64,000 nucleotides of DNA from Caldilineae bacterium (GTDB taxonomy: Bacteria > Chloroflexota > Anaerolineae > JAAEKA01), in NCBI GenBank assembly GCA_020634555.1, contig JACKBK010000002.1, positions 124,001-188,000 on the forward strand. The letters are read 5' to 3'. Position 1 is the first letter of the stretch. Each line of letters starts with the position of its first letter. This document shows, one piece after another, positions 1 to 8,905 of this stretch. The notes below the pieces were generated by a model. That model was not told where the DNA came from, did not search any database, and saw nothing but the letters and a program-made list of their open reading frames with translations. Both the position numbers and the translations under genes were made by a program.

Positions 1-145
1 GACGCCCTCGCGGCGATGGACGTGCGATCTGGTCCAGCTTCAGCAGGTCTTCGGCCACGTCGTACACGTCACCGGGTAGCGCCAGCGCAGCGATGGACGA
101 TACCGCGTCTGGGTGCCAGCGCCGACGACGGCGACAGCAGGTCAT
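1..145 (-). CDS. Possible partial CDS at window edge, unknown function
   Basis: On the minus strand an open frame runs from an ATG at 145 off the left edge of the window (about 48 codons). After an arginine-rich start, the segment reading 'ALALPGDVYDVAEDLLKLDQ' has the composition of a real protein. No family is recognised and the start is uncertain. The remaining bases up to 307 show no convincing gene on either strand. Confidence 0.25.
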   Translation of the reverse strand, partial: MTCCRRRRRWHPDAVSSIAALALPGDVYDVAEDLLKLDQIARPSPRGR

Positions 146-307
146 CGAGATCGTTCGTACAAGGAGCGTCACGATCGGAGACCGGCCAGCGCGGCGGCAG
201 AAATGGGCGCGGATCCGCGGCCCGCTGATGCCGGCTAAACCTCGTTCTGCGACTGAGTGCAGGTCCGCATGCAGAGATCGTTCTGCAAGACCGGCGCAGC
301 ACAGTCT

Positions 308-2218
308 CTAAGATTGAGGATTCTTCGCGGAGTCTGACAGGCCAGGATCAGCAGTTGATTTCTCTCTTGAGAACAAATCAAATCCTGTAAATCTTGTTAA
401 TCCTGCGTGTTTCGCAGTTTCCACTGCGCTCCAGATCGGCGTCTGCGTGTCGCGCGCAGCGTGGCGTCGGTGTGGCGCCAGCGTGTCGTAGACGCAGCGA
501 TGATAGTCGTCGAGCCAGGCGATCTCCTGGTCGCTCAATAGGGACGGCTCGACCAGTGTCAGGTCAATGGGGCAGCGGGTGACGGTCTCGAAGCTGCAGA
601 AATCGCCAAACTCGTCGCCGCCGTCCGCCACAACAATCACCATGTTCTCGATGCGGATGCCAAACCGCCCCTCGAAATACACGCCTGGTTCGATGGTCAA
701 CACCATACCCGGCTGGATAACAGCCGTTCCGGTCGGGCTGAAGCGCGGCGGTCCTTCGTGGACGCCCAGGTAGTGGCCGACACCATGGCCGATGCCGTGG
801 CGGCACTGCCAGCCTTCCCGCCAGAGCGGCTCGCGCGCCAGCGCATCAAGTTGCACGCCGGTGGCGCCGCGCGGAAAGCGGGTCGTCGCCAGCCGAATCT
901 GGCTTTGCAGCACACGGGTGAACGCGTGCTGTTCCTCGGGCGTCGGCGCGCCCAGGCTGACCGTGCGGGTGATGTCGGTGGTGGCGTCCAGGTACTGCGC
1001 GCCCGAATCGATGACCAGCAGTCCGGCCGGTTCCAGAGTTGGCGTGGTTTCAGGCTGCGGGCTGTAATGGCCGATGGCGCTGTTGGCGCGGTAGCCGGCA
1101 ATGGTGCCGAAGCTGAGACCCTGGTAGTGCGCGGCCTGGCTGCGAAACTCCGCCAGCTTGCCGGCCACGGTGACCTCGGTCTGCGCGCCGCCGGCCACTG
1201 CGCCGTCCAGCCAGCGCAGCCAGCGGACCATAGCAACGCCGTCGCGCACGTGGGCGTCCCGAAATCCAGCCAGTTGCGTCGCGTTTTTGATCGCCTTCAG
1301 CATGCGCGGGATACTGGCAGCTTCCTTGACGGTGCAGGACGGTGGGATCGCCCGGGCCAGCCCGTAGCTGGTTTTGTCGGGATCGATCAGAACGGTCGCG
1401 CCGGCCAGCAGTTCCTGCAAGAACCCCTCGATCCCGTCATACGGCGCGAAGATGACCCCATCGGCAGTCAGTTCATCGTGTACTTCCGGCGACAGCTTGC
1501 GAGGATCGACGAACAGCCGTACCTCGTCCGCGGTTATCACGGCAAAGCTGAGCGCCAGCGGGTTGAACGCGATGTCGCTGCCGCGGATGTTCAGCGTCCA
1601 GGCGATCTCGTCCAGCGCTGCCATCAACAGAACCTGTGCGCCCTGAGCTTCCATCAACTGGCGCACGCGCGCCAGCTTGCTCGCCCGCGTCTCGCCGCTG
1701 AAGCGGGTGTCGTGCAGCACCAGCGGCCCGTCGGGCAAGCCTGGGCGATCCTGCCAGATTTCCACGGCAAGATCAAGGTCGTGGCGGAAGGCGATCCCCT
1801 TGCCGCCGAGGCTGCGAGACAGCTTTTTCGCCGCGCCGACAGACATCACCGCGCCGTCGTAGCCGACGGTTGCGCCGGACGGCAGCTCGGTTGCCAACCA
1901 GTCAACGTAGGTCGGGACGCCGGGCAGCTTGTCACGGAACAGCGTGATGGTGGTACCTGCGAGATCCTGCGCGGCCCGGATGTGATAGCGGGCGTCGGTC
2001 CACAGCCCGGCCGCGTCCTGCGTCACTACCAGCGTGCCGGCGGAGCCGGTGAAACCGGTCAGCCAGGCACGGGTTTTCCAGCGGTCGGCGATGTACTCGC
2101 TCTGGTGCGGATCGGCGGTAGGGACGATCCACGCGTCGATCCCGTGGACGCGCATCGACCGTCGCAGCGCGGCAATCTTCTCGTCGGGTGTCATGGATGG
2201 TGGGTTGTTCTGGGGCAT
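308..2218 (-). CDS. pepP: Xaa-Pro aminopeptidase (peptidase M24B)
   Basis: Cytosolic metallopeptidase that removes an N-terminal residue preceding proline. The 636-residue protein has the three-domain layout of the long (eukaryote-like) X-prolyl aminopeptidases: two creatinase-like N-terminal domains (about 10-310) and a C-terminal pita-bread domain (about 320-555). The five metal ligands are all visible: D404 (IDSGAQY), D415 (TTDITRT), H478 (HGIGHG), E510 (TIEPGVY) and E524 (IRIENM). The start is only 4 bases past the stop of the paaG-like gene, so it is probably the last gene of that transcript. The final 50 or so residues are poorly conserved in character and may be a drifted tail. The family assignment is firm; the link to phenylacetate metabolism is only positional. 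Confidence 0.93.
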   Translation of the reverse strand: MPQNNPPSMTPDEKIAALRRSMRVHGIDAWIVPTADPHQSEYIADRWKTRAWLTGFTGSAGTLVVTQDAAGLWTDARYHIRAAQDLAGTTITLFRDKLPGVPTYVDWLATELPSGATVGYDGAVMSVGAAKKLSRSLGGKGIAFRHDLDLAVEIWQDRPGLPDGPLVLHDTRFSGETRASKLARVRQLMEAQGAQVLLMAALDEIAWTLNIRGSDIAFNPLALSFAVITADEVRLFVDPRKLSPEVHDELTADGVIFAPYDGIEGFLQELLAGATVLIDPDKTSYGLARAIPPSCTVKEAASIPRMLKAIKNATQLAGFRDAHVRDGVAMVRWLRWLDGAVAGGAQTEVTVAGKLAEFRSQAAHYQGLSFGTIAGYRANSAIGHYSPQPETTPTLEPAGLLVIDSGAQYLDATTDITRTVSLGAPTPEEQHAFTRVLQSQIRLATTRFPRGATGVQLDALAREPLWREGWQCRHGIGHGVGHYLGVHEGPPRFSPTGTAVIQPGMVLTIEPGVYFEGRFGIRIENMVIVVADGGDEFGDFCSFETVTRCPIDLTLVEPSLLSDQEIAWLDDYHRCVYDTLAPHRRHAARDTQTPIWSAVETAKHAGLTRFTGFDLFSREKSTADPGLSDSAKNPQS

Positions 2219-2222
2219 GGCC

Positions 2223-3008
2223 TCACCGGCCGCGGTACTGCGGCGCGCGCTTTTCCAGAAACGCAGCCACGCCCTCTTTGTTGTCCTCGGTGTGAGCAGC
2301 GGTGTCTTGCAGGTATGCCTCGTAGTCCAGCGCCTCCTCCAATGTCTGCGACCAGGCGCGGTTCATGGCGCGCTTGGTGAGGCCGAAGGAGACGCTGGGG
2401 CCGCCGGCCAGCCGCTGCGCCCACTCGTCGACGCGAGCCGCGAGCTGGTCGGCCGGCACGACCTCGTTGAACAAGCCCCAAGCCAGCGCTTGCTCTGCGC
2501 CCAGCCGCTCGGCGGTGACCGCGAGCTGGTAAGCGCGCGCTTGGCCAATCACGCGCGGCAACAGCCAGTTCAGGCCGCTGTCCGGCACCAGACCGATCTT
2601 GCTGAACGCCAGCACCAGGCTGGCCTTGTCCGAGGCGATACGGATGTCCGACGCCAGCACAACGCCCACGCCCGCGCCCGCCGCCACACCGTTGACCGCC
2701 GCGATCACCGGCTTTTCCAGCCCGACGATGTTCTTGATGATGCGGTGGTAGCCGGCGCGCAGGTGCGGACCGATGGAAAACTCGTCGCCGCGCGCCTGCA
2801 CTTCGCCCAGATCCTGGCCGGCGGTGAAGCCGCGCCCGGAGCCGGTGATGACCACGCAGCGCACCGCGGCGTCGCGGCTGCACTGTTTGAACGCGTCGGC
2901 TGTCTCGCCGATCATGGCGGTGGTGAAGGCGTTCAGGCTGTCGGGCCGGTTGAGTGTGATCGTCGCCACGCCGCCGGCTACGTCGTAAAGAATGTGTTCG
3001 TAGGTCAT
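2223..3008 (-). CDS. paaG: Enoyl-CoA hydratase/isomerase, PaaG-like
   Basis: Crotonase-fold protein of 261 residues. In the phenylacetate pathway PaaG isomerises ring-1,2-epoxyphenylacetyl-CoA to the oxepin form. Visible features are the CoA/oxyanion-hole segment 'GRGFTAGQDLGEV' (about 59-71), the second oxyanion segment 'NGVAAGAGVGVVLASD', and the catalytic aspartate D143 in 'GLVPDSGLNWLLPR', the pattern seen in PaaG rather than in Glu/Glu hydratases. The length is normal for the family. It lies downstream of paaABCD with a dehydrogenase-like gene between, which supports the pathway role. Other crotonases of beta-oxidation remain possible, so the symbol is a context-based call. Confidence 0.85.
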   Translation of the reverse strand: MTYEHILYDVAGGVATITLNRPDSLNAFTTAMIGETADAFKQCSRDAAVRCVVITGSGRGFTAGQDLGEVQARGDEFSIGPHLRAGYHRIIKNIVGLEKPVIAAVNGVAAGAGVGVVLASDIRIASDKASLVLAFSKIGLVPDSGLNWLLPRVIGQARAYQLAVTAERLGAEQALAWGLFNEVVPADQLAARVDEWAQRLAGGPSVSFGLTKRAMNRAWSQTLEEALDYEAYLQDTAAHTEDNKEGVAAFLEKRAPQYRGR

Positions 3009-3067
3009 GGTTTTGGGAATCGGGAGTAGGAAATAGGGATTAGGGCCAGGAACGAGAGTCCTGCTCC

Positions 3068-3157
3068 GGCCGGTCTCTGACCGAGCCGGATAAGTACGCT
3101 CTGGCCGGTCTCCGACCGAGCCGGATAAGTACGCTCTGGCCGGTCTCCGACCGAGCC
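3068..3157. repeat. Three 35-bp tandem repeats carrying a small palindrome
   Basis: Three copies of 'GGCCGGTCTCcGACCGAGCC' (3068-3087, 3103-3122, 3138-3157) occur at an exact 35-bp period, separated by 'GGATAAGTACGCTCT'. The core is self-complementary. Related cores occur near 8957-8978 and 55372-55437, so it is a small dispersed family. It lies between the paaG-like gene and the EthD-like gene. Confidence 0.8.
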
Positions 3158-3164
3158 AGCCTGT

Positions 3165-3455
3165 TTACTGCTCGGCGGCCAGCGCCATGCTGATTGTTTC
3201 GGCGCCAAACCGTCGCGCGTCCACACCGACCGCCGCCATCGCCGCGCTGTTCATGGCAGCTTTCATGGCGTCGCGGTCGGCGAAGTGCAGCTCGAACATC
3301 AGGTAAAGGTTCTCACCGCCCAGCGTACGGTTGAAGCGGGTAATTGTGTAGCCCTGCGTATTGGGCACAGCATCCACCAGCTTCAGGTGCGCGGCATAAG
3401 CGGCTTCAAAAGCAGATACGTCCTCAGGGTGGCGATACAACACGACCAGTTTCAT
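3165..3455 (-). CDS. EthD-family small protein
   Basis: A 96-residue ferredoxin-like alpha/beta protein of the EthD type, starting 'MKLVVLYRHPED' and containing the conserved 'YTITRFNRTLGGENLYLMFE' segment. EthD-like proteins are dimeric alpha-beta-barrel proteins, often found beside catabolic oxygenases. The molecular role is usually unknown. It sits inside the phenylacetate cluster between the dehydrogenase-like and hydratase-like genes on the same strand, so an accessory role in that pathway is a reasonable inference only. Confidence 0.8.
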   Translation of the reverse strand: MKLVVLYRHPEDVSAFEAAYAAHLKLVDAVPNTQGYTITRFNRTLGGENLYLMFELHFADRDAMKAAMNSAAMAAVGVDARRFGAETISMALAAEQ

Positions 3456-3539
3456 AGAGTGTCCTTGAGCAAGTAGATGTGACTGATTGTCCGCTCCGCC
3501 TCAGCCGGGAAGGCAGGGAAGGACGTGATTGTTGATAAC

Positions 3540-3602
3540 CTATCTGTGTTCCTTTCCATCTGTGAGTCTTGATCTTTCCCACAGATGGAAGGAAACACGG
3601 AT
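3540..3602. repeat. Inverted repeat between EthD-like and 3HCDH-like genes
   Basis: The sequence 'CTGTGTTCCTTTCCATCTGTG' is mirrored by 'CACAGATGGAAGGAAACACGG' about 20 bases later. A roughly 20-bp imperfect hairpin can therefore form in the intergenic space just after the stop of the dehydrogenase-like gene. No T-run follows it, so it is at best a weak terminator or an mRNA-stabilising element. Confidence 0.5.
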
Positions 3603-3616
3603 GTTGCAAAGGGTTG

Positions 3617-4381
3617 TTATTCTGCGATCTCCTGCCAGCGATAGAAGCCGTGGCGGGTCTTCTTGCCCAGCCGGCCGGCCAGCACCATCCGGCGCAGCAG
3701 CGGCGCGGGCCGGTAGCGATCCTCGCCCCACTCCTCGTACAGGCCGGTCATGATGCGCAGCACCACGTCCAGTCCGAGATGATCGGCCCAGGCCAGCGGG
3801 CCATGCGGGTAGTTGGTGCCCAGCTTCATCGCCGTGTCGATGTCCTGCGCCGAAGCCACGCCGTCCTGCAGGGTCGTAGCTGCCTCGTTGATGATGCAAG
3901 CGATCAGGCGCCCCCGCACCAGCCCCGGCCCATCGGCCACTACTGCCGGTTCGTAGCCAACCGAACGCCAGAACTCGGCCGCCTGCCGGATCGCTTCGTC
4001 GCCGGTATTCAGCCCTGCTGCCAACTCGACCATGCCGGTGGCAGCCAGCGGTGGCAACAGGCCATAGCCAACCACCCGTCGCGGCGCGTGTGTCCAGGAT
4101 GCAATTTCAGTCGTGCTGGCCGTCAACGCCGACACCAGCAGCAGGGTATCGGGAGGGTAGACGGTCTCCACAAAGGACACCAGTTGTCGCCGAATATGTC
4201 TGGAGCGATGACATGTTTCGACCACCACATCTGCATTCAGCAGGTCGGTGGCGTATTCCAGGTCCGACCAGTCGCCCAAAACCGTGTCTGACCACAAAGC
4301 GCGCACGATATGACCGGCCCGTGTGCATAGCCCGCCGATCTCCTTAAGAAACGGCGAATCGCCGATGATGACAACGTTCAT
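3617..4381 (-). CDS. Degenerate 3-hydroxyacyl-CoA dehydrogenase (PaaH-like)
   Basis: A 254-residue member of the 3-hydroxyacyl-CoA dehydrogenase family. The C-terminal domain is well kept ('NYPHGPLAWADHLGLDVV', 'LAGRLGKKTRHGFYRW'). The N-terminal Rossmann half is eroded. The usual GxGxxG nucleotide loop reads 'IIGDSPFLKEIG', and the segment that normally holds the catalytic histidine (GMHFFNP) reads 'VVGYGLLPPLA', with G106 at the His position. Its start overlaps the paaD stop in an ATGA arrangement, so the two are translationally coupled. PaaH oxidises 3-hydroxyadipyl-CoA. This copy has the right place in the operon but lacks the residues for that chemistry, so it may be a non-catalytic relative. 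Confidence 0.8.
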   Translation of the reverse strand: MNVVIIGDSPFLKEIGGLCTRAGHIVRALWSDTVLGDWSDLEYATDLLNADVVVETCHRSRHIRRQLVSFVETVYPPDTLLLVSALTASTTEIASWTHAPRRVVGYGLLPPLAATGMVELAAGLNTGDEAIRQAAEFWRSVGYEPAVVADGPGLVRGRLIACIINEAATTLQDGVASAQDIDTAMKLGTNYPHGPLAWADHLGLDVVLRIMTGLYEEWGEDRYRPAPLLRRMVLAGRLGKKTRHGFYRWQEIAE

Positions 4382-4896
4382 AGCGGTTTGAACTGCTCGA
4401 AGGCGTCCTGGCAGCGGTTGCAGTAGTAGATGGCCCGGCAGAGCGTCGAGCCGAAGGTATTTCTGACCAAAACATCATCCGAGTTGCAGCGCGGACAGCG
4501 CACCACGTCGAACAGCATGATCTGCACATCGCCGCCATGCACCGGTGGCGGAGCCAGCCCGAAGGCTTTGAGCTTGCGCCGGCCCTCGTCGCTTATCCAG
4601 TCGCTTGACCAAGCAGGAGCGAGAACCGTGTTCACTGCAACCGAAGCCGCACCCAGGGCCAGCAGCCGTACTTCGATCAGCCGCTGCATCTCGACCAAGG
4701 CCGGACAGCCGGAAAACGTGGGCGTCATTGTCACGGTCACAACGTCGCCAGACACCGTCACCTCACGCACGACACCCAGATCCACCAGCGACAACACAGG
4801 AATCTCCGGGTCCATCACTTCGTGCAGTGCGGCCCAGACCGCGTCGCTGGTGAGGGTCAGCCTCCCCTCACTCCAAGTAGGATTCGCGGCAGCCAT
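4378..4896 (-). CDS. paaD: Phenylacetyl-CoA epoxidase assembly protein PaaD
   Basis: PaaD carries an iron-sulfur-assembly (DUF59/MIP18) domain, seen as 'LHEVMDPEIPVLSLVDLGVV', followed by the diagnostic C-terminal zinc-ribbon 'CPRCNSDDVLVRNTFGST' with the second pair 'CNRCQDAFEQFKPL'. It is needed for maturation of the epoxidase. The ATG at 4896 gives 172 residues, the usual family length. A GTG at 5031, inside the end of paaC and preceded by GGAGG six bases away, is also in frame and would add a 45-residue proline-rich leader encoded by a dispersed repeat. That longer start may be the one used. Confidence 0.9.
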   Translation of the reverse strand: MAAANPTWSEGRLTLTSDAVWAALHEVMDPEIPVLSLVDLGVVREVTVSGDVVTVTMTPTFSGCPALVEMQRLIEVRLLALGAASVAVNTVLAPAWSSDWISDEGRRKLKAFGLAPPPVHGGDVQIMLFDVVRCPRCNSDDVLVRNTFGSTLCRAIYYCNRCQDAFEQFKPL

Positions 4897-4904
4897 GTCC
4901 ACGC

Positions 4905-5020
4905 GCCCTTCTCCCGCGGGGAGAGGGGAAGTTGGCGCGTTGGGTTCCGGGAAATTCCCCTCTCCCTGAGGGACTGCTTGCGCCCCGGAGTGGGGAGGGG
5001 CTGGGGGTGAGGGCGAGAGC
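4905..5020. repeat. Dispersed C-rich inverted repeat in the paaC-paaD junction
   Basis: About 115 bases of imperfect inverted repeat (arms 'CTTCTCCCGCGGGGAGAGGGG' and 'CCCCTCTCCCTGAGGGACTG', then 'GGGGAGGGGCTGGGGGTGAGGG'). It resembles the CCCTCACCCCCAGCCCCTCTCCC class of intergenic repeats known from several bacterial phyla. It stays open in the paaD frame. Confidence 0.65.
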
Positions 5021-5024
5021 TTCA

Positions 5025-5777
5025 CTACCACACCGCCTCCTCATCCGCCCGCGCCACCATTTGCATGTCAGCCAGGAGCGTGTCGAGGTGCGCCGAATGA
5101 ACGCGGCGGTCGTCTGGTCCGGCAGCGCTGGCGGTTTCGCCCAGCCCGGCCTCCTCCAACGCAGGAATGACAACGCCGCTCCAGGCTTGCCGCAGTTCGT
5201 TCAAGTCCGGCCAGTAGCCCTCAACGTTCAGCAACGCATCGCCCGGCTGCGGGGAAAACAGTTGCCCGGCCAGCGGCCACAGGACATCCAGCGCGGCTTG
5301 CATTCGCCGGTTGCTCTCGGCAGTGCCCAGTCCCAGGCGACGTAGCCAGGCGCTGCTGTGGCGATAGTGATACAGCTCTTCGTTGCGCATCCGTGCCGCT
5401 GCATCGGCCACCGGCTGGTACGCGCTGCCGGCCAGGCGGGCCAGCAGCGCCATCTCGTATGCGTCGAACAGGTACTGGCGCAGCATGGTAAACGCCCAAT
5501 CGCCGCGTGGCTGTTCCACCATCTGCGCGCTGCGGTACTCGCCCGCGTCGCGGAAGAAGACCAGCCGGTCGGGGTCCTGGCCGGTCAACTCCTCCACCAA
5601 CCCGTACCAGATCGACGCATGCCCCAGCTCGTCCTGGGCGATGTTGGCCAGCGCAATGTCCTCTTCGAGGATGGGCGCATGGCCGGTCCATTCGGCGTTG
5701 CGGTGTGCCAGCATAAGCTCATCGTCGGCGGTGGCCAGCAGGCGGGCAGCCAGCGCCGCGCGCAGGTCGTCGTTCAT
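5025..5777 (-). CDS. paaC: Phenylacetyl-CoA 1,2-epoxidase subunit PaaC
   Basis: Structural, ferritin-like partner of the catalytic PaaA subunit in the PaaABC(D)E multicomponent monooxygenase, which epoxidises phenylacetyl-CoA. The protein has 250 residues, the usual length. The first half shows 'ANIAQDELGHASIWYGLVEE', a diiron-like helix, and the second half 'MRNEELYHYRHSSAWLRRL', conserved PaaC features. The gene starts 4 bases inside the end of the paaB gene and ends at the alternative paaD start, so paaB, paaC and paaD are tightly coupled. The call is secure. Confidence 0.95.
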   Translation of the reverse strand: MNDDLRAALAARLLATADDELMLAHRNAEWTGHAPILEEDIALANIAQDELGHASIWYGLVEELTGQDPDRLVFFRDAGEYRSAQMVEQPRGDWAFTMLRQYLFDAYEMALLARLAGSAYQPVADAAARMRNEELYHYRHSSAWLRRLGLGTAESNRRMQAALDVLWPLAGQLFSPQPGDALLNVEGYWPDLNELRQAWSGVVIPALEEAGLGETASAAGPDDRRVHSAHLDTLLADMQMVARADEEAVW

Positions 5778-6334
5778 GCGCCTGGAACCTCCTTGACCGT
5801 GCCGCCGCGCCGCCGTCCTTCAAAGATGCGCCCTCGGTACGTCGTCTGGTCGCGATAGGTTTTCTCCAGCGCCGGCTCAAACATGCTGGCAATATCATCA
5901 TCGTTGCTGCGGATCAAGGCGCTGTCGGGCACTACCCACCAGACCACGGTGTCGCTCGCGCCGTATTGCGCCACAGCCTGGTGCATAGCATCGGCAGACG
6001 ACGCGGCCAGCACCTGCCCAACCAAGGTGACGGCCACCATCGATCGCCGGTGGCTCTGGCGGAGAAAGACATGATAAGCCATTTCTTCGCTGCCTTCTGT
6101 CGCCGGTTCATCAGGCCAATCCTGCCGTCCGGCCAGCTCCTGAGCTGTCAACCGCAGCACCGCGGCCTCGGGCGCTACCCACAGCGTGTGGCATTCCGGC
6201 CGGCGCACGAACACGTCGCGCGCGTTCAACAGCGCCATCTCGGCGTCCGGTGCATGCACCGTGCCGACAGCTTCAAACGGTTTGCCGGGGCGGTCCTGCT
6301 TGAAGACCTCCCAGCGGGGCCATTGGGTGTCCAT
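5774..6334 (-). CDS. paaB: Phenylacetyl-CoA epoxidase subunit PaaB, tandem domain form
   Basis: The usual PaaB is about 95 residues. This protein is 186 residues from the ATG at 6334 and contains two copies of the PaaB fold. The first is at about 5-60 ('WEVFKQDRPGKPFEAVGTVH', 'ALLNARDVFVRRPECHTLWV'). The second is at about 86-155 ('YHVFLRQSHRRSMVAVTLVG', 'AMHQAVAQYGASDTVVWWVV'). PaaB is an accessory subunit proposed to bridge PaaAC and the reductase. An upstream in-frame GTG at 6427 would only add residues encoded by heptad repeats and has no good ribosome site, so the ATG is preferred, although it too lacks a clear Shine-Dalgarno. Confidence 0.9.
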   Translation of the reverse strand: MDTQWPRWEVFKQDRPGKPFEAVGTVHAPDAEMALLNARDVFVRRPECHTLWVAPEAAVLRLTAQELAGRQDWPDEPATEGSEEMAYHVFLRQSHRRSMVAVTLVGQVLAASSADAMHQAVAQYGASDTVVWWVVPDSALIRSNDDDIASMFEPALEKTYRDQTTYRGRIFEGRRRGGTVKEVPGA

Positions 6335-6340
6335 GTTTTG

Positions 6341-6376
6341 GTGATCGGTAGTCGGTGTCCGGTAATCGGTGATCAG
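6341..6376. repeat. Heptad repeat tract, ACCGATC family, upstream of paaB
   Basis: The plus strand reads GATCGGT AGTCGGT GTCCGGT AATCGGT GATCAG, a 7-bp periodic tract with variable positions. It overlaps the region between the paaA stop and the paaB ATG. The same family occurs at 6445-6498, 15072-15107, 15169-15201 and 44797-44844. Confidence 0.8.
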
Positions 6377-6448
6377 AATGTGTTTGGTCAGTGTCGCGGT
6401 AATAGGAGTTTTCAGCAAACGGTTCACTATGCGCTCGGTCCCAGCCGC

Positions 6449-7420
<972 letters not shown>

Positions 7421-7518
7421 GGTATCGTCTCCTTCGGCGTTGCGGCAGCATTGCCGCGCCTGTGCTGTTCCGTCAAATTTCGCGGAAAAGCCTCTGTCGT
7501 CAGATGTCCTAATGAGGG

Positions 7519-7554
7519 CGGGGGGATTATACATCAACCGGTCTTGTTGGCGAA
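7519..7554 (-). promoter_or_regulatory. Candidate promoter of the paa operon
   Basis: The minus strand has a perfect TATAAT (7526-7531). A weak -35 (TTCGCC, 7549-7554) lies 17 bases upstream. This would give a leader of about 100 bases before paaA. No PaaR/PaaX-type operator could be recognised. Confidence 0.4.
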
Positions 7555-7679
7555 TCTGCGGCACAAGCGATGAACATCCCCCTAACGATATCGAACAAAC
7601 TATGGCATTAGCGGCAAAACTGTATGGGGCAAGAAGGACACGTTGCGCTGTTCTCTAGTTATTGGACGCGGACAGGCGC

Positions 7680-7718
7680 GGATTTCGCGGATACTTTCTC
7701 TGAGTATCCGCGAAATCC
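7680..7718 (-). terminator. Perfect 15-bp hairpin after the membrane-protein gene
   Basis: GGATTTCGCGGATAC is followed by nine loop bases and the exact complement. It lies 65 bases past the stop of the coiled-coil membrane protein gene and about 260 bases before paaA. There is no U-run, so the terminator role is inferred from position. Confidence 0.5.
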
Positions 7719-7782
7719 GTGACTGTATGTGTCCCACTACGCTTTCGAATCGCTTCCAAGCAATGGGTGGCAAGGCAAGCAG

Positions 7783-8781
7783 CTACGACGTACCGCTGTC
7801 TTCGCCCTTGTCTGCTTCGTCGTCGATTACTTGTGTGGCAGCGTCGTCATCTACCGGCTCCGCGTCAGGTAGGTCGGCAGGGGGCAGCGTTTCTACCGGG
7901 GTTGATTCCACAGGCGCAGCCGGGCTTGCAACGGCAGCCGGGGCGGATTGGTCAGCCGGCGGCAACGCGGCAGCATCACTCTCCCTGGCGGATGCCCGCA
8001 AACCACGCCAATGATTGCGGATCACCACAATTTGCGAATAGATGATCCAGATCAACAGGAGGGTGAACAGCAGGGTGATCAGGTTGTAGATCGTCAGCAG
8101 CCGACCGTTCAGAGCATCCATCCGGCCCTGGAAGGCGGTGATCTCCTGCTGTGTCTCCTGCAGGGTGGTCTCCAGATCCGACAGCCGGGTGTCGATGCGC
8201 GTCGCCAGATCGGTAAGCACGCCGACAGCCTCGTTGGTGACCTGGTTCTTCTCGCCCACAACGGTTTGGCCCAGCGTGGCCTGGAACTGCTGTGCATCGG
8301 CCACCAGTTGCAGCAAGCCGTTGGTGGCTTCTTCCAGCTTATCCAGGCGCGGCGTGTCTTGCCGGACGAACGGAATCGAGTTGGCGATGGTCACCATTTG
8401 ATTGACGGTCTTCAGGCCGTCCACAGCCGGTGCCAGCGTCGTTTGAAGAGCCTCTACCGTCGGCCCCAGGCGTTGCGTCAACCGGTCGTTCAGCGCCGTC
8501 AGCACCGGGCTGTTCTCCTCCAGATGCTGCCCGACCGCCGTCACGGTGTCTGAGGCGTTCTGCACCTCTGACCGGCCCTCGGTCACCAGTTGCTCGGCGC
8601 GGTTGACACCGGTCTGCGCAACCCCGGCTCCGGTGTTGACGACGGAGAAGATCTGGTTGGTTACGTTGGCGAGAACGCTGTTCACGTACCAGGAACCGGC
8701 GATTCCTGAAACGCTGAGAACGATGACCAGCACGGCGATGATGATCGCGAGGACGCGACCGATCTGTTTCAAGACTCTCAT
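7783..8781 (-). CDS. Coiled-coil membrane protein, unknown function
   Basis: A 332-residue protein not recognised as any named family. It begins with a membrane helix (about 9-31, 'VLAIIIAVLVIVLSVSGIAG'). A long region follows that is rich in Q, E, N and T with heptad-like leucines (about 55-225), a probable extracytoplasmic coiled coil. A second membrane helix follows ('LITLLFTLLLIWIIYSQIVV'). The tail is cytoplasmic, acidic and alanine/proline-rich (about 260-332). This could be a structural or envelope-associated protein. It stands alone between the paa and oxidase loci, flanked by hairpins. Confidence 0.75.
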   Translation of the reverse strand: MRVLKQIGRVLAIIIAVLVIVLSVSGIAGSWYVNSVLANVTNQIFSVVNTGAGVAQTGVNRAEQLVTEGRSEVQNASDTVTAVGQHLEENSPVLTALNDRLTQRLGPTVEALQTTLAPAVDGLKTVNQMVTIANSIPFVRQDTPRLDKLEEATNGLLQLVADAQQFQATLGQTVVGEKNQVTNEAVGVLTDLATRIDTRLSDLETTLQETQQEITAFQGRMDALNGRLLTIYNLITLLFTLLLIWIIYSQIVVIRNHWRGLRASARESDAAALPPADQSAPAAVASPAAPVESTPVETLPPADLPDAEPVDDDAATQVIDDEADKGEDSGTS

Positions 8782-8905
8782 GGTCCAGGCTCCTTCCCTG
8801 TGATAAGAGAAACTCCAAGCGTGACTGAAATCTGTGTCAACGCCTGGAGTTCATTGTAACCGACAGTTGCGTTTGTGGAAAGTCTACTGTGATCAACGGG
8901 ATTGG

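Noticed and set aside
758..2380. 540-residue open frame on the plus strand
   Set aside because: It is antisense to the Xaa-Pro aminopeptidase and paaG-like genes, is rich in R, Q and H, and has no domain; a GC-rich shadow frame.
7643..8014. Plus-strand open frame of 123 residues
   Set aside because: It is antisense to the alanine/proline-rich tail of the coiled-coil membrane protein and begins in a hairpin repeat.
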